DNA of 64,000 nt. It comes from Faucicola sp902506225 (lineage in GTDB: Bacteria; Pseudomonadota; Gammaproteobacteria; Pseudomonadales; Moraxellaceae). Below, one piece after another: positions 24,225-33,148 of the stretch (positions are counted from its first letter, which is position 1; every line of letters begins with the position of its first letter). Location: NCBI GenBank assembly GCA_902506225.1, contig LR733345.1:2108001-2172000 (forward strand). The letters run 5' to 3'. The position numbers and the translations under genes are program-made. Under the pieces are notes generated by a model, which saw nothing but the letters and a program-made list of their open reading frames with translations, was not told the origin of the DNA and made no database searches.

Positions 24225-25451
24225 TTATTCAACAAACTTTTTGATAATCAAACTGGCATTGGTACCACCAAAGCCAAAGCTATTCGTCATAATGGTGTTT
24301 AAATTGACTTGACGCGTTTCAAGGACGATATCAAAGTCTGTGGCTTTTTCATCCAAGTTTTCGATATTGATATTGGGCGCAATAAAGCCTTGATTGAGCA
24401 TCAACAAACAATAAATCAATTCTTGCACCCCTACCGCACCCAAGCTATGACCTGTCATTGATTTGGTCGAGCTAATGGATGGCAAATCACCACCAAACAC
24501 TTGGCGAATCGCTTCAAGCTCGGTGATATCCCCTATCGGTGTGCTAGTACCATGAGTGTTAATATAGTCAACGGAATTTAAGCCTGCTTGTTTAAGCGCT
24601 TGTTTCATACAGTTGACCGCACCTACCCCACTGGGTGCTACCATATCCGCCCCATCAGAGCTTGCGCCATAGCCAACAATCTCTGCCAAAATAGTCGCGC
24701 CGCGTCGTTTAGCAGAGTCTAGGCTCTCAACCACCACCATACCACCACCGCCTGCAATCACGAAGCCGTCTCGATCTGCATCGTAAGGACGACTGGCGAG
24801 TTGCGGCTTGTCATTATATTGTGTGCTCATCGCACCCATGCCATCAAACATACAAGATTGTGTCCAGTCTTCTTGCTCGCCGCCCCCTGCAATCACGATG
24901 TCTTGCTTACCCAATTGAATCAGCTCCATGGCATGACCCACACAATGCGTTGAAGTCGCACAAGCTGAGGCAATAGAGTAGCTAACCCCGCCAATCTTTA
25001 GCCCCGTTGCAACACTGGCTGATACCGTACTTGCCATGGTTTTTGGCACTGCCATGGCGCCGACACCGCGCAAGCCTTTTTCGCGCATTGCATCGACCGC
25101 TGCCGCCACATCGGCACTCGATGCCCCACCCGAACCTGCTACCACGCCGATATTGGTGTTGTGAGCAATATCTGCTAATGACAATCCTGCTTGCTCGATT
25201 GCTTGTAGCGCACTTAGATAGGCGTATAAACTGGCTTTTGACAAGAACCGTTTAAGTTTGCGATCGATATGCGAGGTATCTAGGTTATCGTCATCAATAC
25301 TACCTGAGACACAGGCTTTAAAGCCTTTTTCTTGGTAAATTGGATTAAATACCAAGCCCGATTTGCCTTGCTGTAGCGACTCGCTGACTGTGGCTAAGTC
25401 ATTACCGATACACGAGATAAGTCCTGCCCCTGTGATTACAACGCGCTGCAT
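24225..25451 (-). CDS. fabB: Beta-ketoacyl-ACP synthase I
   Basis: 408 residues from the ATG at 25451, which has AAGGA in place; an upstream in-frame start at 25493 is unlikely. The thiolase-fold active site is complete: Cys164 in SIASACATSTHCVGHA, His300 in NTHGTSTPIGD, Lys330 and His335 in SSTKSMTGHSLGAVG. The wording SCIGN and GDLPSISSTKSMTGHSLGA favours FabB over FabF. It elongates fatty acids and is needed for unsaturated fatty acid synthesis. FabA is not adjacent. Confidence 0.93.
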   Translation of the reverse strand: MQRVVITGAGLISCIGNDLATVSESLQQGKSGLVFNPIYQEKGFKACVSGSIDDDNLDTSHIDRKLKRFLSKASLYAYLSALQAIEQAGLSLADIAHNTNIGVVAGSGGASSADVAAAVDAMREKGLRGVGAMAVPKTMASTVSASVATGLKIGGVSYSIASACATSTHCVGHAMELIQLGKQDIVIAGGGEQEDWTQSCMFDGMGAMSTQYNDKPQLASRPYDADRDGFVIAGGGGMVVVESLDSAKRRGATILAEIVGYGASSDGADMVAPSGVGAVNCMKQALKQAGLNSVDYINTHGTSTPIGDITELEAIRQVFGGDLPSISSTKSMTGHSLGAVGVQELIYCLLMLNQGFIAPNINIENLDEKATDFDIVLETRQVNLNTIMTNSFGFGGTNASLIIKKFVE

Positions 25452-25766
25452 ATACCATTCCTTTTGGTTTAATCGATTGATGATAAATATCACGTTATTG
25501 TACCCCGCTGGATTTCACCTGCCTAGTTTTCCCCCAAAAATGTTACAAAATATTTCTTACGCCATAGCTATTGACCACGGCTACTTTTAATTTTCTTGTG
25601 TTAACCCAAAGTCGATATATGCGAAACACTCAAACAAATTGGCAAAAGATATCATTGTGTAACGTCTCTTTACGCATTAAAGTTGAAAAGTGCGGCCACT
25701 TTCTTTACGCTGTTTTACTACAACAGTATTTTCCAATAAAAAAGCATAATATTAAGGATAACTCTC

Positions 25767-26684
25767 ATGTCAGCCTCTACTTCTATTAGCCGCCGTGTCT
25801 TTGAAGCGTTGGGTCACAAATTAGCACAACTGAGCGCAAAAGATACGATACAAACCAAACCCCTAGCAGATATTGATTTTGATAGCCTTCAACAAGCATT
25901 ATCAAATGATAAAAACGCGTTTCATGAGCATATTCCCAAACTATCAAAAAAACTACTTGGTAAAACCCCATTTGGCAGTTATACCAAAATGGCGACCTCA
26001 ATAATCCCTAAGACAAGTTTTGATAAAGCAACGGATGCGGTTTTTTCCCAAGTCGGTAAACTGTCGCAAAATTGGGCGAATTTTGATTTGGCGCGTGATG
26101 CGCGTTTTAAAGACAGTTTGGCTGCTAGTGAACGACAAGCCCTAGCCCGTAGTATTGGCGATCAAAATCGCGCTTTAGCTACCCTGGGTGGACTTAGTAA
26201 CTTGGCAGGTTTACCCGGTATTTTGGTAGATACAATGTGGTTATTGGCGGTGTGTCTACGGACGATTTTCCAAATCAGTGCAATTTATGACCGTCCGTTG
26301 ACGGGACAACAAGGTATCGCCATTGCTTATGAAATTTTAGGTAAAGTGGATCTCAATAAATTGCAAGAAAAGCAAACTTTGCTCGCAGGCTTGGGTATAT
26401 TTGAAGCGATGACCGACCAGTCGATTGAAGAATATAGAGCGGCAGTACTTGCCGAAGAAGACAGCCAATCAGCGATGGGGATATTAACCAAACTTGAAGA
26501 ACTATCGACGCAGTTTAATATCAACATTGAGCAGTTTAATTTCGGTTTTTTACATAAAGTCATTCCACTCACTGCGGTTGGTTTGGGTACGGCTTACAAC
26601 AATATTATTATCAATGAAGTGATTGAAATTGCGATGTCGGTATTTGCCCCCGCGCCAAAGTTGACGCATATGACTGAAGAATAA
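25767..26684 (+). CDS. EcsC family protein
   Basis: 305 residues. LGGLSNLAGLPGILVDTMWLLAVCLRTIFQISAIYDRPL is the hydrophobic core segment typical of EcsC-family proteins, followed by a KVIPLTAVGLGTAYNNIIINEVIEIA segment. The family is named from the Bacillus ecs locus, and its function is unclear. AAGGA lies upstream of the ATG. The gene is monocistronic, with a large hairpin downstream. Confidence 0.82.
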   Translation: MSASTSISRRVFEALGHKLAQLSAKDTIQTKPLADIDFDSLQQALSNDKNAFHEHIPKLSKKLLGKTPFGSYTKMATSIIPKTSFDKATDAVFSQVGKLSQNWANFDLARDARFKDSLAASERQALARSIGDQNRALATLGGLSNLAGLPGILVDTMWLLAVCLRTIFQISAIYDRPLTGQQGIAIAYEILGKVDLNKLQEKQTLLAGLGIFEAMTDQSIEEYRAAVLAEEDSQSAMGILTKLEELSTQFNINIEQFNFGFLHKVIPLTAVGLGTAYNNIIINEVIEIAMSVFAPAPKLTHMTEE

Positions 26685-26704
26685 CCATAAATAACAACTG
26701 CGCT

Positions 26705-26776
26705 AGAACCAATGCGTTGATTTTTAACCGATAAGTTTCTTAAGGTTTTTAAAGTTAACGCATTGGTTCTTTTAGT
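26705..26776 (+). terminator. Long inverted repeat downstream of the EcsC gene
   Basis: AGAACCAATGCGTT (26705-26718) and AACGCATTGGTTCT (26757-26770) form a perfect 14-bp stem with a 38-base loop, followed by TTTAG and more T-rich sequence. It probably terminates the upstream gene; the loop is long for a classical terminator. Confidence 0.65.
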
Positions 26777-27039
26777 TTTGGTCTTTTTTATTTTAGTCTG
26801 TGGTGATGTATTACAGTGTGTTTGATACCTGTGTGCTTGATAAGCACGGCTTTTGATAATTTGCCTTCCCCTAGTTTTCTCAAATTTTCTAACAATCATC
26901 ACCTGCATTATCCATCTGCATCATTTAGGTGATTTTTTAGTTGATAAAACCAACAAAAATCTCTATAATACGCTGTCCTAAAAATAGCTTATTAGCGGTT
27001 TTTAGAGATTTTTTGACAACAAACGGGAGAGAGTGCCTT
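26777..27039. other. Upstream region of the str operon
   Basis: The stretch between the EcsC-gene hairpin and rpsL (gap of 355 bases in all) is AT-rich and contains the strong str promoter at 26941-26969. No other gene is supported. Confidence 0.6.
26941..26969 (+). promoter_or_regulatory. Sigma-70 promoter of the str operon
   Basis: TTGATA (26941-26946) and a perfect TATAAT (26964-26969) are 17 bases apart, ideal spacing for a strong promoter. Transcription would begin near 26977, 63 bases before the rpsL ATG. Confidence 0.8.
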
Positions 27040-27414
27040 ATGGCAACTACAAATCAATTAATTCGTAAAGGTCGCAATACCATTACTGAAAAATCAAAAG
27101 TGCCAGCATTAAAAGCTTGCCCACAACGCCGTGGCGTGTGTACCCGTGTATACACTACCACACCAAAAAAACCAAACTCAGCGATGCGTAAAGTATGCCG
27201 TGTGCGTTTGACGTCAGGTTTTGAAGTGTCAAGCTACATCGGTGGTGAAGGTCACAATCTACAAGAGCACAGTGTTGTACTTATCCGTGGTGGTCGTGTA
27301 AAAGACTTACCGGGTGTTCGTTACCATACAGTTCGTGGCGCACTTGACTGTGCAGGCGTAAAAGATCGTAAACAAGGCCGCTCAAAATACGGCGCAAAAC
27401 GTCCTAAAGCATAA
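27040..27414 (+). CDS. rpsL: 30S ribosomal protein S12
   Basis: 124 residues from the ATG at 27040, preceded by GGGAGAG; the frame is open upstream but S12 proteins start at MATTNQLI. The sequence is complete, with TTTPKKPNSAMRK and VKDLPGVRYHTVRG. The lysines whose mutation gives streptomycin resistance (Lys43 and Lys88 here) are the wild-type residues. S12 forms part of the decoding centre. First gene of the str operon. Confidence 0.98.
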   Translation: MATTNQLIRKGRNTITEKSKVPALKACPQRRGVCTRVYTTTPKKPNSAMRKVCRVRLTSGFEVSSYIGGEGHNLQEHSVVLIRGGRVKDLPGVRYHTVRGALDCAGVKDRKQGRSKYGAKRPKA

Positions 27415-27546
27415 TTTTAGCCGTTTTTACCCCATTTTTTAACATTGTTTGCATAGTTGATTATAGTTTTACAATACTATGCAGTAAGGCTGGTGAAAAG
27501 CAACTGCTTAGCTACCAGACTACCCTGAATACACAAGGAAATTATC

Positions 27547-28020
27547 ATGCCTAGACGTCGTGTCATCGCTGCCCGTGAAATCCTACCAGATCCTAAATTT
27601 GGTAGCAAAACACTTGCCAAATTCATCAACCATGTAATGGTTGACGGTAAAAAATCAGTTGCAGAATCAATCGTATACGGTGCATTAGACCGTGTTGTAG
27701 AAAAAAACTCGGGCGTTGATCCTGTGCAGTTTTTTGAAGATACGTTAGAAAGAGTTCGCCCAATGGTGGAAGTAAAAGCTCGCCGTGTGGGTGGTGCTAC
27801 CTACCAAGTTCCTATGGAAGTACGTCCCTCCCGTCGTACTGCATTAGCAATGCGTTGGTTAGTTGATGCGGCTGCAAAACGTTCTGAAAAATCTATGGCT
27901 TTACGTTTAGCAGGTGAATTGCTAGACGCAGCTGATGGCAAAGGTAATGCACTGAAAAAACGTGACGAAGTTCACCGTATGGCTGACGCAAACAAAGCGT
28001 TCTCACACTATCGTTTCTAA
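27547..28020 (+). CDS. rpsG: 30S ribosomal protein S7
   Basis: 157 residues, the usual length. MPRRRVIAAREILPDPKFGS, the RNA-binding VGGATYQVPMEVRPSRR and the C-terminal DEVHRMADANKAFSHYRF are canonical. S7 nucleates assembly of the 16S 3' domain. It lies 132 bases after rpsL, with AAGGAA upstream. In E. coli S7 represses the str operon by binding the rpsL-rpsG intercistronic RNA; whether that applies here is not visible. Confidence 0.98.
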   Translation: MPRRRVIAAREILPDPKFGSKTLAKFINHVMVDGKKSVAESIVYGALDRVVEKNSGVDPVQFFEDTLERVRPMVEVKARRVGGATYQVPMEVRPSRRTALAMRWLVDAAAKRSEKSMALRLAGELLDAADGKGNALKKRDEVHRMADANKAFSHYRF

Positions 28021-28127
28021 TTGATACTGATTGCTATCACCTAGGTAGCAATTAGCTTATAATAGATAGATGATATTGGGTGACTTGAAGTTTGCAAATT
28101 TAGCCCAATATTGCATATTGAAAAAGA

Positions 28128-28156
28128 AGCTTGTCATGCATTTGTCATGGCAAGCT
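28128..28156 (+). promoter_or_regulatory. Stable hairpin in the rpsG-fusA gap
   Basis: AGCTTGTCATG (28128-28138) pairs with CATGGCAAGCT (28146-28156) over a seven-base loop, with one G-U pair. No U tract follows. A second small stem ATTGCTA/TAGCAAT lies at 28029-28052 just after rpsG, next to TATAAT at 28057-28062, so a secondary fusA promoter or an RNA regulatory element is possible. Confidence 0.4.
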
Positions 28157-28313
28157 CTTATCATACAGCACTTATGTCAAGAGTAAGGCTTTCTTTTATC
28201 TAGTTGGTTGTCGATCTTTCAATCAAACGTTAAAACTAATTATTATTCATTTTAAGACATAACTGTTTATTGATAATGGAATAATTTTAATCTTTAGTCC
28301 TTAGGAATTAACT

Positions 28314-30440
28314 ATGGCACGTACAACACCCTTAAATCGCTACCGTAATATCGGTATCTCTGCACATATTGATGCGGGTAAAACGACAACAACTGAACGT
28401 ATTTTGTTTTATACAGGTAAAAACCATAAGCTAGGTGAAGTGCATGAAGGTGCTGCAACCATGGACTGGATGGAACAAGAGCAAGAGCGTGGTATTACTA
28501 TTACCTCAGCGGCAACGACTTGTTTTTGGTCTGGTATGGGTCATCAATTCCCAGAGCATCGCATTAACATCATTGACACCCCCGGTCACGTTGACTTCAC
28601 CATTGAAGTAGAACGTTCAATGCGTGTACTTGACGGTGCATGTATGGTTTACTGTGCGGTTGGTGGTGTGCAGCCTCAGTCAGAAACAGTATGGCGTCAA
28701 GCAAACAAATATAAAGTACCGCGTCTTGCGTTCGTAAACAAAATGGACCGTACAGGGGCAAACTTCTTCCGCGTTGTTGACCAAGTAAAACAACGTCTTG
28801 GTGGTAACCCTGTACCTGTGGTTGTGCCAATCGGTGCAGAAGATACCTTTGAAGGGGTTGTTGACCTTCTAGAGATGAAAGCCATCATTTGGGATGTCGC
28901 TTCTCAAGGTATGAAATTTGAATATGCCGAAATTCCTGCTGACTTAGTTGATACCGTCGATGAATGGCGCAGCAACATGGTTGAGGCAGCGGCTGAATCT
29001 TCAGAAGAGTTGATGGATAAATACCTAGAAGAAGGTGATTTATCACGTGAAGATATCGTAGCAGGTTTACGTGCGCGCACCCTTGCGGGCGAAATTCAAC
29101 CAATGCTTTGCGGTACGGCGTTTAAAAACAAAGGCGTACAACGTATGCTTGACGCGGTTATCGAATTCTTACCAGCACCAAATGACGTTGATGCGATCAA
29201 AGGTGTGTTAGATGACAAAGCTGAAACTGAAGCGACTCGTGAATCATCGGATGATGCACCATTTGCGGGTCTTGCGTTCAAAATCATGAATGACAAATAC
29301 GTGGGTAACTTAACCTTTGTCCGTGTTTATTCAGGTGTTGCTAAACAAGGTGACTCTGTTTATAACCCAGTGAAAATGAAACGTGAGCGTATTGGTCGTA
29401 TCGTTGAGATGCACGCTAACTCACAAAAAGAAGTGGATGAAGTTCGCGCAGGTGACATCGTTGCATTTGTGGGTCTAAAAGATGTAACAACGGGTGATAC
29501 CCTATGTGACGAAAACAATATTATTACCCTTGAGCGCATGGAATTTCCAGATCCTGTTATTTCATTGGCAGTGGAACCAAAAACCAAAGCTGACCAAGAA
29601 AAAATGTCAATCGCGCTTAACCGTTTGGCAAAAGAAGACCCTTCATTCCGTGTTCACACCGATGAAGAATCTGGTCAGACTATCATCAGCGGTATGGGTG
29701 AGCTGCACTTAGAAATTCTTGTTGACCGTATGAAACGTGAGTTTAGCGTTGAAGCCAACGTGGGTGCACCACAAGTCGCTTACCGTGAAACGATTCGTAA
29801 CACCGTTGAGCAAGAAGGTAAATTCGTACGCCAAACTGGTGGTCGTGGTAAATTCGGTCATGTATGGTTACGTCTTGAGCCACTTGACACAGCTGATGGC
29901 AAAGAATATGAATTTGCTGAAGAAGTTGTTGGTGGTGTGGTACCAAAAGAGTACTTTGGTGCGGTAGACAAAGGTATTCAAGAACGTATGAAAAATGGTG
30001 TTCTTGCAGGTTACCCAGTCGTTGGTATTAAAGCGACACTGTATGACGGTTCATACCATGACGTTGACTCAGATGAGCTGTCGTTTAAAATGGCAGGTTC
30101 TATGGCATTCCGTAAAGGCTTTATGAATGCAAACCCTGTTCTACTTGAGCCAGTCATGAAAGTAGAAGTTGAAACACCTGAAGACTACATGGGTGATATC
30201 ATGGGTGACTTAAACCGTCGCCGTGGTATGGTGCAAGGTATGGATGACATGTTTGGCGGCGTTAAACAAATCCGTGCTGAAGTACCACTAGCTGAGATGT
30301 TTGGTTATGCAACCCAATTACGTTCAATGTCTCAAGGTCGTGCAACCTACTCAATGGAGTTTGCAAAATACGCTGAGACACCACGTAACGTTGCTGATGA
30401 AATCATCAAAAAATTCACTCATAAAGATGATGACGAATAA
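28314..30440 (+). CDS. fusA: Elongation factor G
   Basis: 708 residues. G domain motifs AHIDAGKTTT (G1), RGITITSAAT (switch I), DTPGHVDFT (G3) and NKMDRTGAN (G4) are intact, followed by domains II-V (KMKRERIGRIVEMHAN; GMGELHLEIL; RETGGRGKFGHV-like; PKEYFGAVDKGI; DLNRRRGMVQGM). It catalyses GTP-driven translocation. TTAGGAA lies upstream. The 293-base gap before it is longer than usual in this operon. Confidence 0.98.
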   Translation: MARTTPLNRYRNIGISAHIDAGKTTTTERILFYTGKNHKLGEVHEGAATMDWMEQEQERGITITSAATTCFWSGMGHQFPEHRINIIDTPGHVDFTIEVERSMRVLDGACMVYCAVGGVQPQSETVWRQANKYKVPRLAFVNKMDRTGANFFRVVDQVKQRLGGNPVPVVVPIGAEDTFEGVVDLLEMKAIIWDVASQGMKFEYAEIPADLVDTVDEWRSNMVEAAAESSEELMDKYLEEGDLSREDIVAGLRARTLAGEIQPMLCGTAFKNKGVQRMLDAVIEFLPAPNDVDAIKGVLDDKAETEATRESSDDAPFAGLAFKIMNDKYVGNLTFVRVYSGVAKQGDSVYNPVKMKRERIGRIVEMHANSQKEVDEVRAGDIVAFVGLKDVTTGDTLCDENNIITLERMEFPDPVISLAVEPKTKADQEKMSIALNRLAKEDPSFRVHTDEESGQTIISGMGELHLEILVDRMKREFSVEANVGAPQVAYRETIRNTVEQEGKFVRQTGGRGKFGHVWLRLEPLDTADGKEYEFAEEVVGGVVPKEYFGAVDKGIQERMKNGVLAGYPVVGIKATLYDGSYHDVDSDELSFKMAGSMAFRKGFMNANPVLLEPVMKVEVETPEDYMGDIMGDLNRRRGMVQGMDDMFGGVKQIRAEVPLAEMFGYATQLRSMSQGRATYSMEFAKYAETPRNVADEIIKKFTHKDDDE

Positions 30441-30520
30441 GTTTAATGGGCAATTTGATGGTTAAACCCACTCAAATGCTTCTATCCTATTCGACACTGA
30501 AAAAAATTATAAGTTAGCTT

Positions 30521-30554
30521 ATTTGACCTGTTAAATTTAATGGGTCAAATTTTC
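30521..30554 (+). terminator. Hairpin between fusA and tuf
   Basis: ATTTGACC (30521-30528) and GGTCAAAT (30543-30550) form an 8-bp stem with a 14-base loop, followed by TTTC. The U tract is short, so it may reduce rather than stop read-through into tuf. Confidence 0.5.
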
Positions 30555-30628
30555 ATGACCTATAAGCGTTGATAATAAAGTAAATGACCTAAGACATTGG
30601 GTTAATATTAACAAAAGAGGATTAAATT

Positions 30629-31819
30629 ATGGCAAAGGCCAAGTTTGAACGTACTAAACCACACGTTAACGTAGGCACCATTGGACACGTTGACCATGGT
30701 AAAACAACCCTAACAGCTGCGATTGCAACTGTAGCAGCAAAACACAACGGTGGCGAAGCCAAAGACTACGCGTCAATTGACTCAGCCCCTGAAGAAAAAG
30801 CCCGTGGTATCACCATCAACACCTCACACATTGAATATGACACCCAAGCACGTCACTACGCACACGTAGACTGTCCTGGCCATGCTGACTATGTTAAAAA
30901 CATGATCACCGGTGCAGCACAGATGGACGGCGCCATCCTAGTTGTATCAGCCACTGACGGCCCAATGCCACAAACCCGTGAACACATCCTACTATCACGC
31001 CAAGTAGGTGTACCATACATCATGGTATTCATGAACAAATGTGACATGGTTGATGACGAAGAACTACTAGAACTCGTCGAAATGGAAGTACGTGAACTAC
31101 TATCAAGCTACGACTTCCCTGGCGATGACACCCCAATCATCAAAGGCTCTGCCCTAGAAGCCCTAAACGGCGGCGAAGGCAAATACGGTGAACCAGCCGT
31201 ACTAGAACTACTTGACACCCTAGACAGCTACATCCCAGAACCAGAACGTGCGATTGACAAACCATTCTTGATGCCAATCGAAGACGTATTCTCAATCTCT
31301 GGTCGTGGTACAGTGGTAACCGGTCGTGTAGAATCAGGCGTCATCAAAGTTGGCGAAGAAATTGAAATCGTTGGTATCAAACCAACCGCAAAAACCACCT
31401 GTACTGGCGTTGAAATGTTCCGTAAACTGCTAGACGAAGGTCGTGCAGGCGAGAACTGTGGTGTACTACTACGTGGTACCAAACGTGAAGACGTACAACG
31501 TGGTCAAGTATTGGCTAAACCAGGTTCAATCAAACCACACACCAAATTTGACGCAGAAGTATACGTACTATCAAAAGAAGAAGGTGGTCGTCACACCCCA
31601 TTCCTAAATGGTTACCGTCCACAATTCTACTTCCGTACCACCGATGTAACTGGCGCAATCCAATTACCAGAAGGTACAGAGATGGTAATGCCTGGCGATA
31701 ACGTTGAAATGAACGTAGAGCTAATCCACCCAATCGCAATGGACCAAGGCTTACGCTTTGCAATCCGTGAAGGTGGCCGTACTGTAGGTGCGGGTGTTGT
31801 TGCTAAAGTTAACGACTAA
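30629..31819 (+). CDS. tuf: Elongation factor Tu
   Basis: 396 residues, complete. GHVDHGKTTLTAAI (G1), RGITINTSHIEYD (effector), DCPGHADYVKNMITGAAQMDGA (G3) and NKCDMVDDEELLELVEMEVREL (G4) are present. EF-Tu brings aminoacyl-tRNA to the ribosome. AGAGGA precedes the ATG. Codon choice differs visibly from fusA, with CTA dominating for leucine and many C-ending codons; a second tuf copy elsewhere is likely in this family but not in the window. The gene ends the operon; no S10 operon follows. Confidence 0.98.
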   Translation: MAKAKFERTKPHVNVGTIGHVDHGKTTLTAAIATVAAKHNGGEAKDYASIDSAPEEKARGITINTSHIEYDTQARHYAHVDCPGHADYVKNMITGAAQMDGAILVVSATDGPMPQTREHILLSRQVGVPYIMVFMNKCDMVDDEELLELVEMEVRELLSSYDFPGDDTPIIKGSALEALNGGEGKYGEPAVLELLDTLDSYIPEPERAIDKPFLMPIEDVFSISGRGTVVTGRVESGVIKVGEEIEIVGIKPTAKTTCTGVEMFRKLLDEGRAGENCGVLLRGTKREDVQRGQVLAKPGSIKPHTKFDAEVYVLSKEEGGRHTPFLNGYRPQFYFRTTDVTGAIQLPEGTEMVMPGDNVEMNVELIHPIAMDQGLRFAIREGGRTVGAGVVAKVND

Positions 31820-31838
31820 TCGTTAATAAGCATACAAA

Positions 31839-31865
31839 AGAGTCACTTCGGTGGCTCTTTTTTTA
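31839..31865 (+). terminator. Rho-independent terminator of tuf
   Basis: AGAGTCAC, tetraloop TTCG, GTGGCTCT and a run of T residues form a compact terminator 20 bases after the tuf stop. Confidence 0.95.
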
Positions 31866-31943
31866 CGCCTAAACTTTTGTTAACAGGTTAATTTGCCACC
31901 AAAATTTACTATTGGTTAATATTGGGTTAGGTAGTTTTAGGCA

Positions 31944-31970
31944 ATAAAAAAGCCAAGCACTAGCTTGGCT
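31944..31970 (-). terminator. Rho-independent terminator of the cytochrome c4 gene
   Basis: AGCCAAG (31951-31957) and CTTGGCT (31964-31970) form a stem that on the minus strand runs into TTTTTT. It lies about 20 bases after the cytochrome stop codon. Confidence 0.9.
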
Positions 31971-31990
31971 AAATGACATATCGCTAAATA

Positions 31991-32659
31991 CTAGTGTAGA
32001 CCGCTGATATAGTCAGACAATACTTTGATATCGTTATCCGATAATTTTGAGGCTACGATTTGCATCATGCCTTTATCGCCTTTCTTAGCTGCATCATTCA
32101 CACGCACTTGTGATGGGTCGGTCACCTCGTCTTCACGACCTGCCGCACGGAATAGTTTTAATTGGGTCGCGATATAGGCTGAATGCTGACCCCCAATACG
32201 TGGGAAAGCGGCTAAATCGTTACCATTGGCTTTACCACCATGACAGCCTGCACAAGGAATCACACCGCGCGTGCTATTACCACCATAATACAATTTTTGT
32301 GCCACGGGAGCGTAAGCAGGATTGGCATAACCTACCCCCCAACGTGGTTGGCTTGCATAATAACCTGCCACATTCGCCAGGTCTTGGTCATTTAATTTTG
32401 CCACTTGCGCTGACATAATAGGATTGACACGCGCGCCTGATTTGAATTCGGTTAGCTGTTTATAGAGATACTTAACGTTTTGTCCGCCAAGGTTAGGCTG
32501 TGCAGGAACAGTACTAACACCATTGACGCCATGACAAGCACCACAAACTGATTCAGCAATAACCTTACCTTTGGCAATGTCATATTTTGGTACGGTAACA
32601 GCTGCAGAACCGCTTACGCTGGCAATTAAAAGGCTTGCGGCAGTGAGTATTTTTTTCAT
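31991..32659 (-). CDS. Cytochrome c4 (dihaem)
   Basis: 222 residues from the ATG at 32659 (AGGA upstream). A Sec signal peptide (MKKILTAASLLIASVSGSAA) is followed by two homologous haem-binding halves: CGACH at 39-43 and CAGCH at 136-140, each with a later Met ligand region (NPIMSAQVAKL and GMMQIVASKL). Cytochrome c4 is a periplasmic, often membrane-associated electron carrier to terminal oxidases. Monocistronic. Confidence 0.93.
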   Translation of the reverse strand: MKKILTAASLLIASVSGSAAVTVPKYDIAKGKVIAESVCGACHGVNGVSTVPAQPNLGGQNVKYLYKQLTEFKSGARVNPIMSAQVAKLNDQDLANVAGYYASQPRWGVGYANPAYAPVAQKLYYGGNSTRGVIPCAGCHGGKANGNDLAAFPRIGGQHSAYIATQLKLFRAAGREDEVTDPSQVRVNDAAKKGDKGMMQIVASKLSDNDIKVLSDYISGLH

Positions 32660-33148
32660 CGGTAACAATTCCTACTAAAGCGTGTTGGTTATGACTCACA
32701 ATGAGCTAGCGACAAAGGCATTACTTACAATATCAAAGCAACACCCAGTTATCATCATATATATTTATTGCTTTAACACTGGTGAATGTATCTACTAAGT
32801 TACAATATTATAGCAAGACAACCATGCGCTTGTCTGCAAAATTTGTAGGCTACCCTACTAATGAACGCTAATCATATAGCTAATACGACATTTAAGTTAG
32901 CTTAATGACTTTGAAACACCGAGGGTTTTGTCGATTATCGTGATGGTGATGATTAAAACCATAATCGAATAATTGATATGGCTGATTATTATGCCATAAC
33001 TCGATAATCATGTAAAAGTCATTTGCAGGTTGGCAAGCGGGTTTCACTACAAAAAATATCTTATAAAACAGCGGTAGCAAGTGCTCAAAATTTTGGGTTA
33101 TGGGTATTTGCTGATACAATAGCGCTTTAACATTAAGATTATGTGCTG
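32660..33148. other. Divergent intergenic region (cytochrome c4 / engB)
   Basis: 489 bases with no well supported gene. It holds a candidate engB promoter at 33093-33120. A 75-codon minus-strand reading frame (32892-33119) begins with TTG inside that promoter and lacks a ribosome site; it is not annotated. Confidence 0.55.
33093..33120 (+). promoter_or_regulatory. Candidate sigma-70 promoter of engB
   Basis: TTGGGT (33093-33098) and TACAAT (33115-33120) with a 16-base spacer would start transcription near 33127, about 22 bases before the engB start codon. Confidence 0.5.

Noticed and set aside
26705..26770. Long inverted repeat as a mobile element end or attenuator
   Set aside because: The arms flank no gene and are followed by T-rich sequence after the EcsC-family stop; a terminator is the simpler reading.
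27040..27414. Possible streptomycin-resistance allele of rpsL
   Set aside because: Both diagnostic lysines (43 and 88) are the wild-type residues.
32892..33119. 75-codon minus-strand reading frame upstream of engB
   Set aside because: It begins with TTG inside a probable promoter, lacks a ribosome site and resembles no known family; the first ATG is half way through. It may be real but is not supported.
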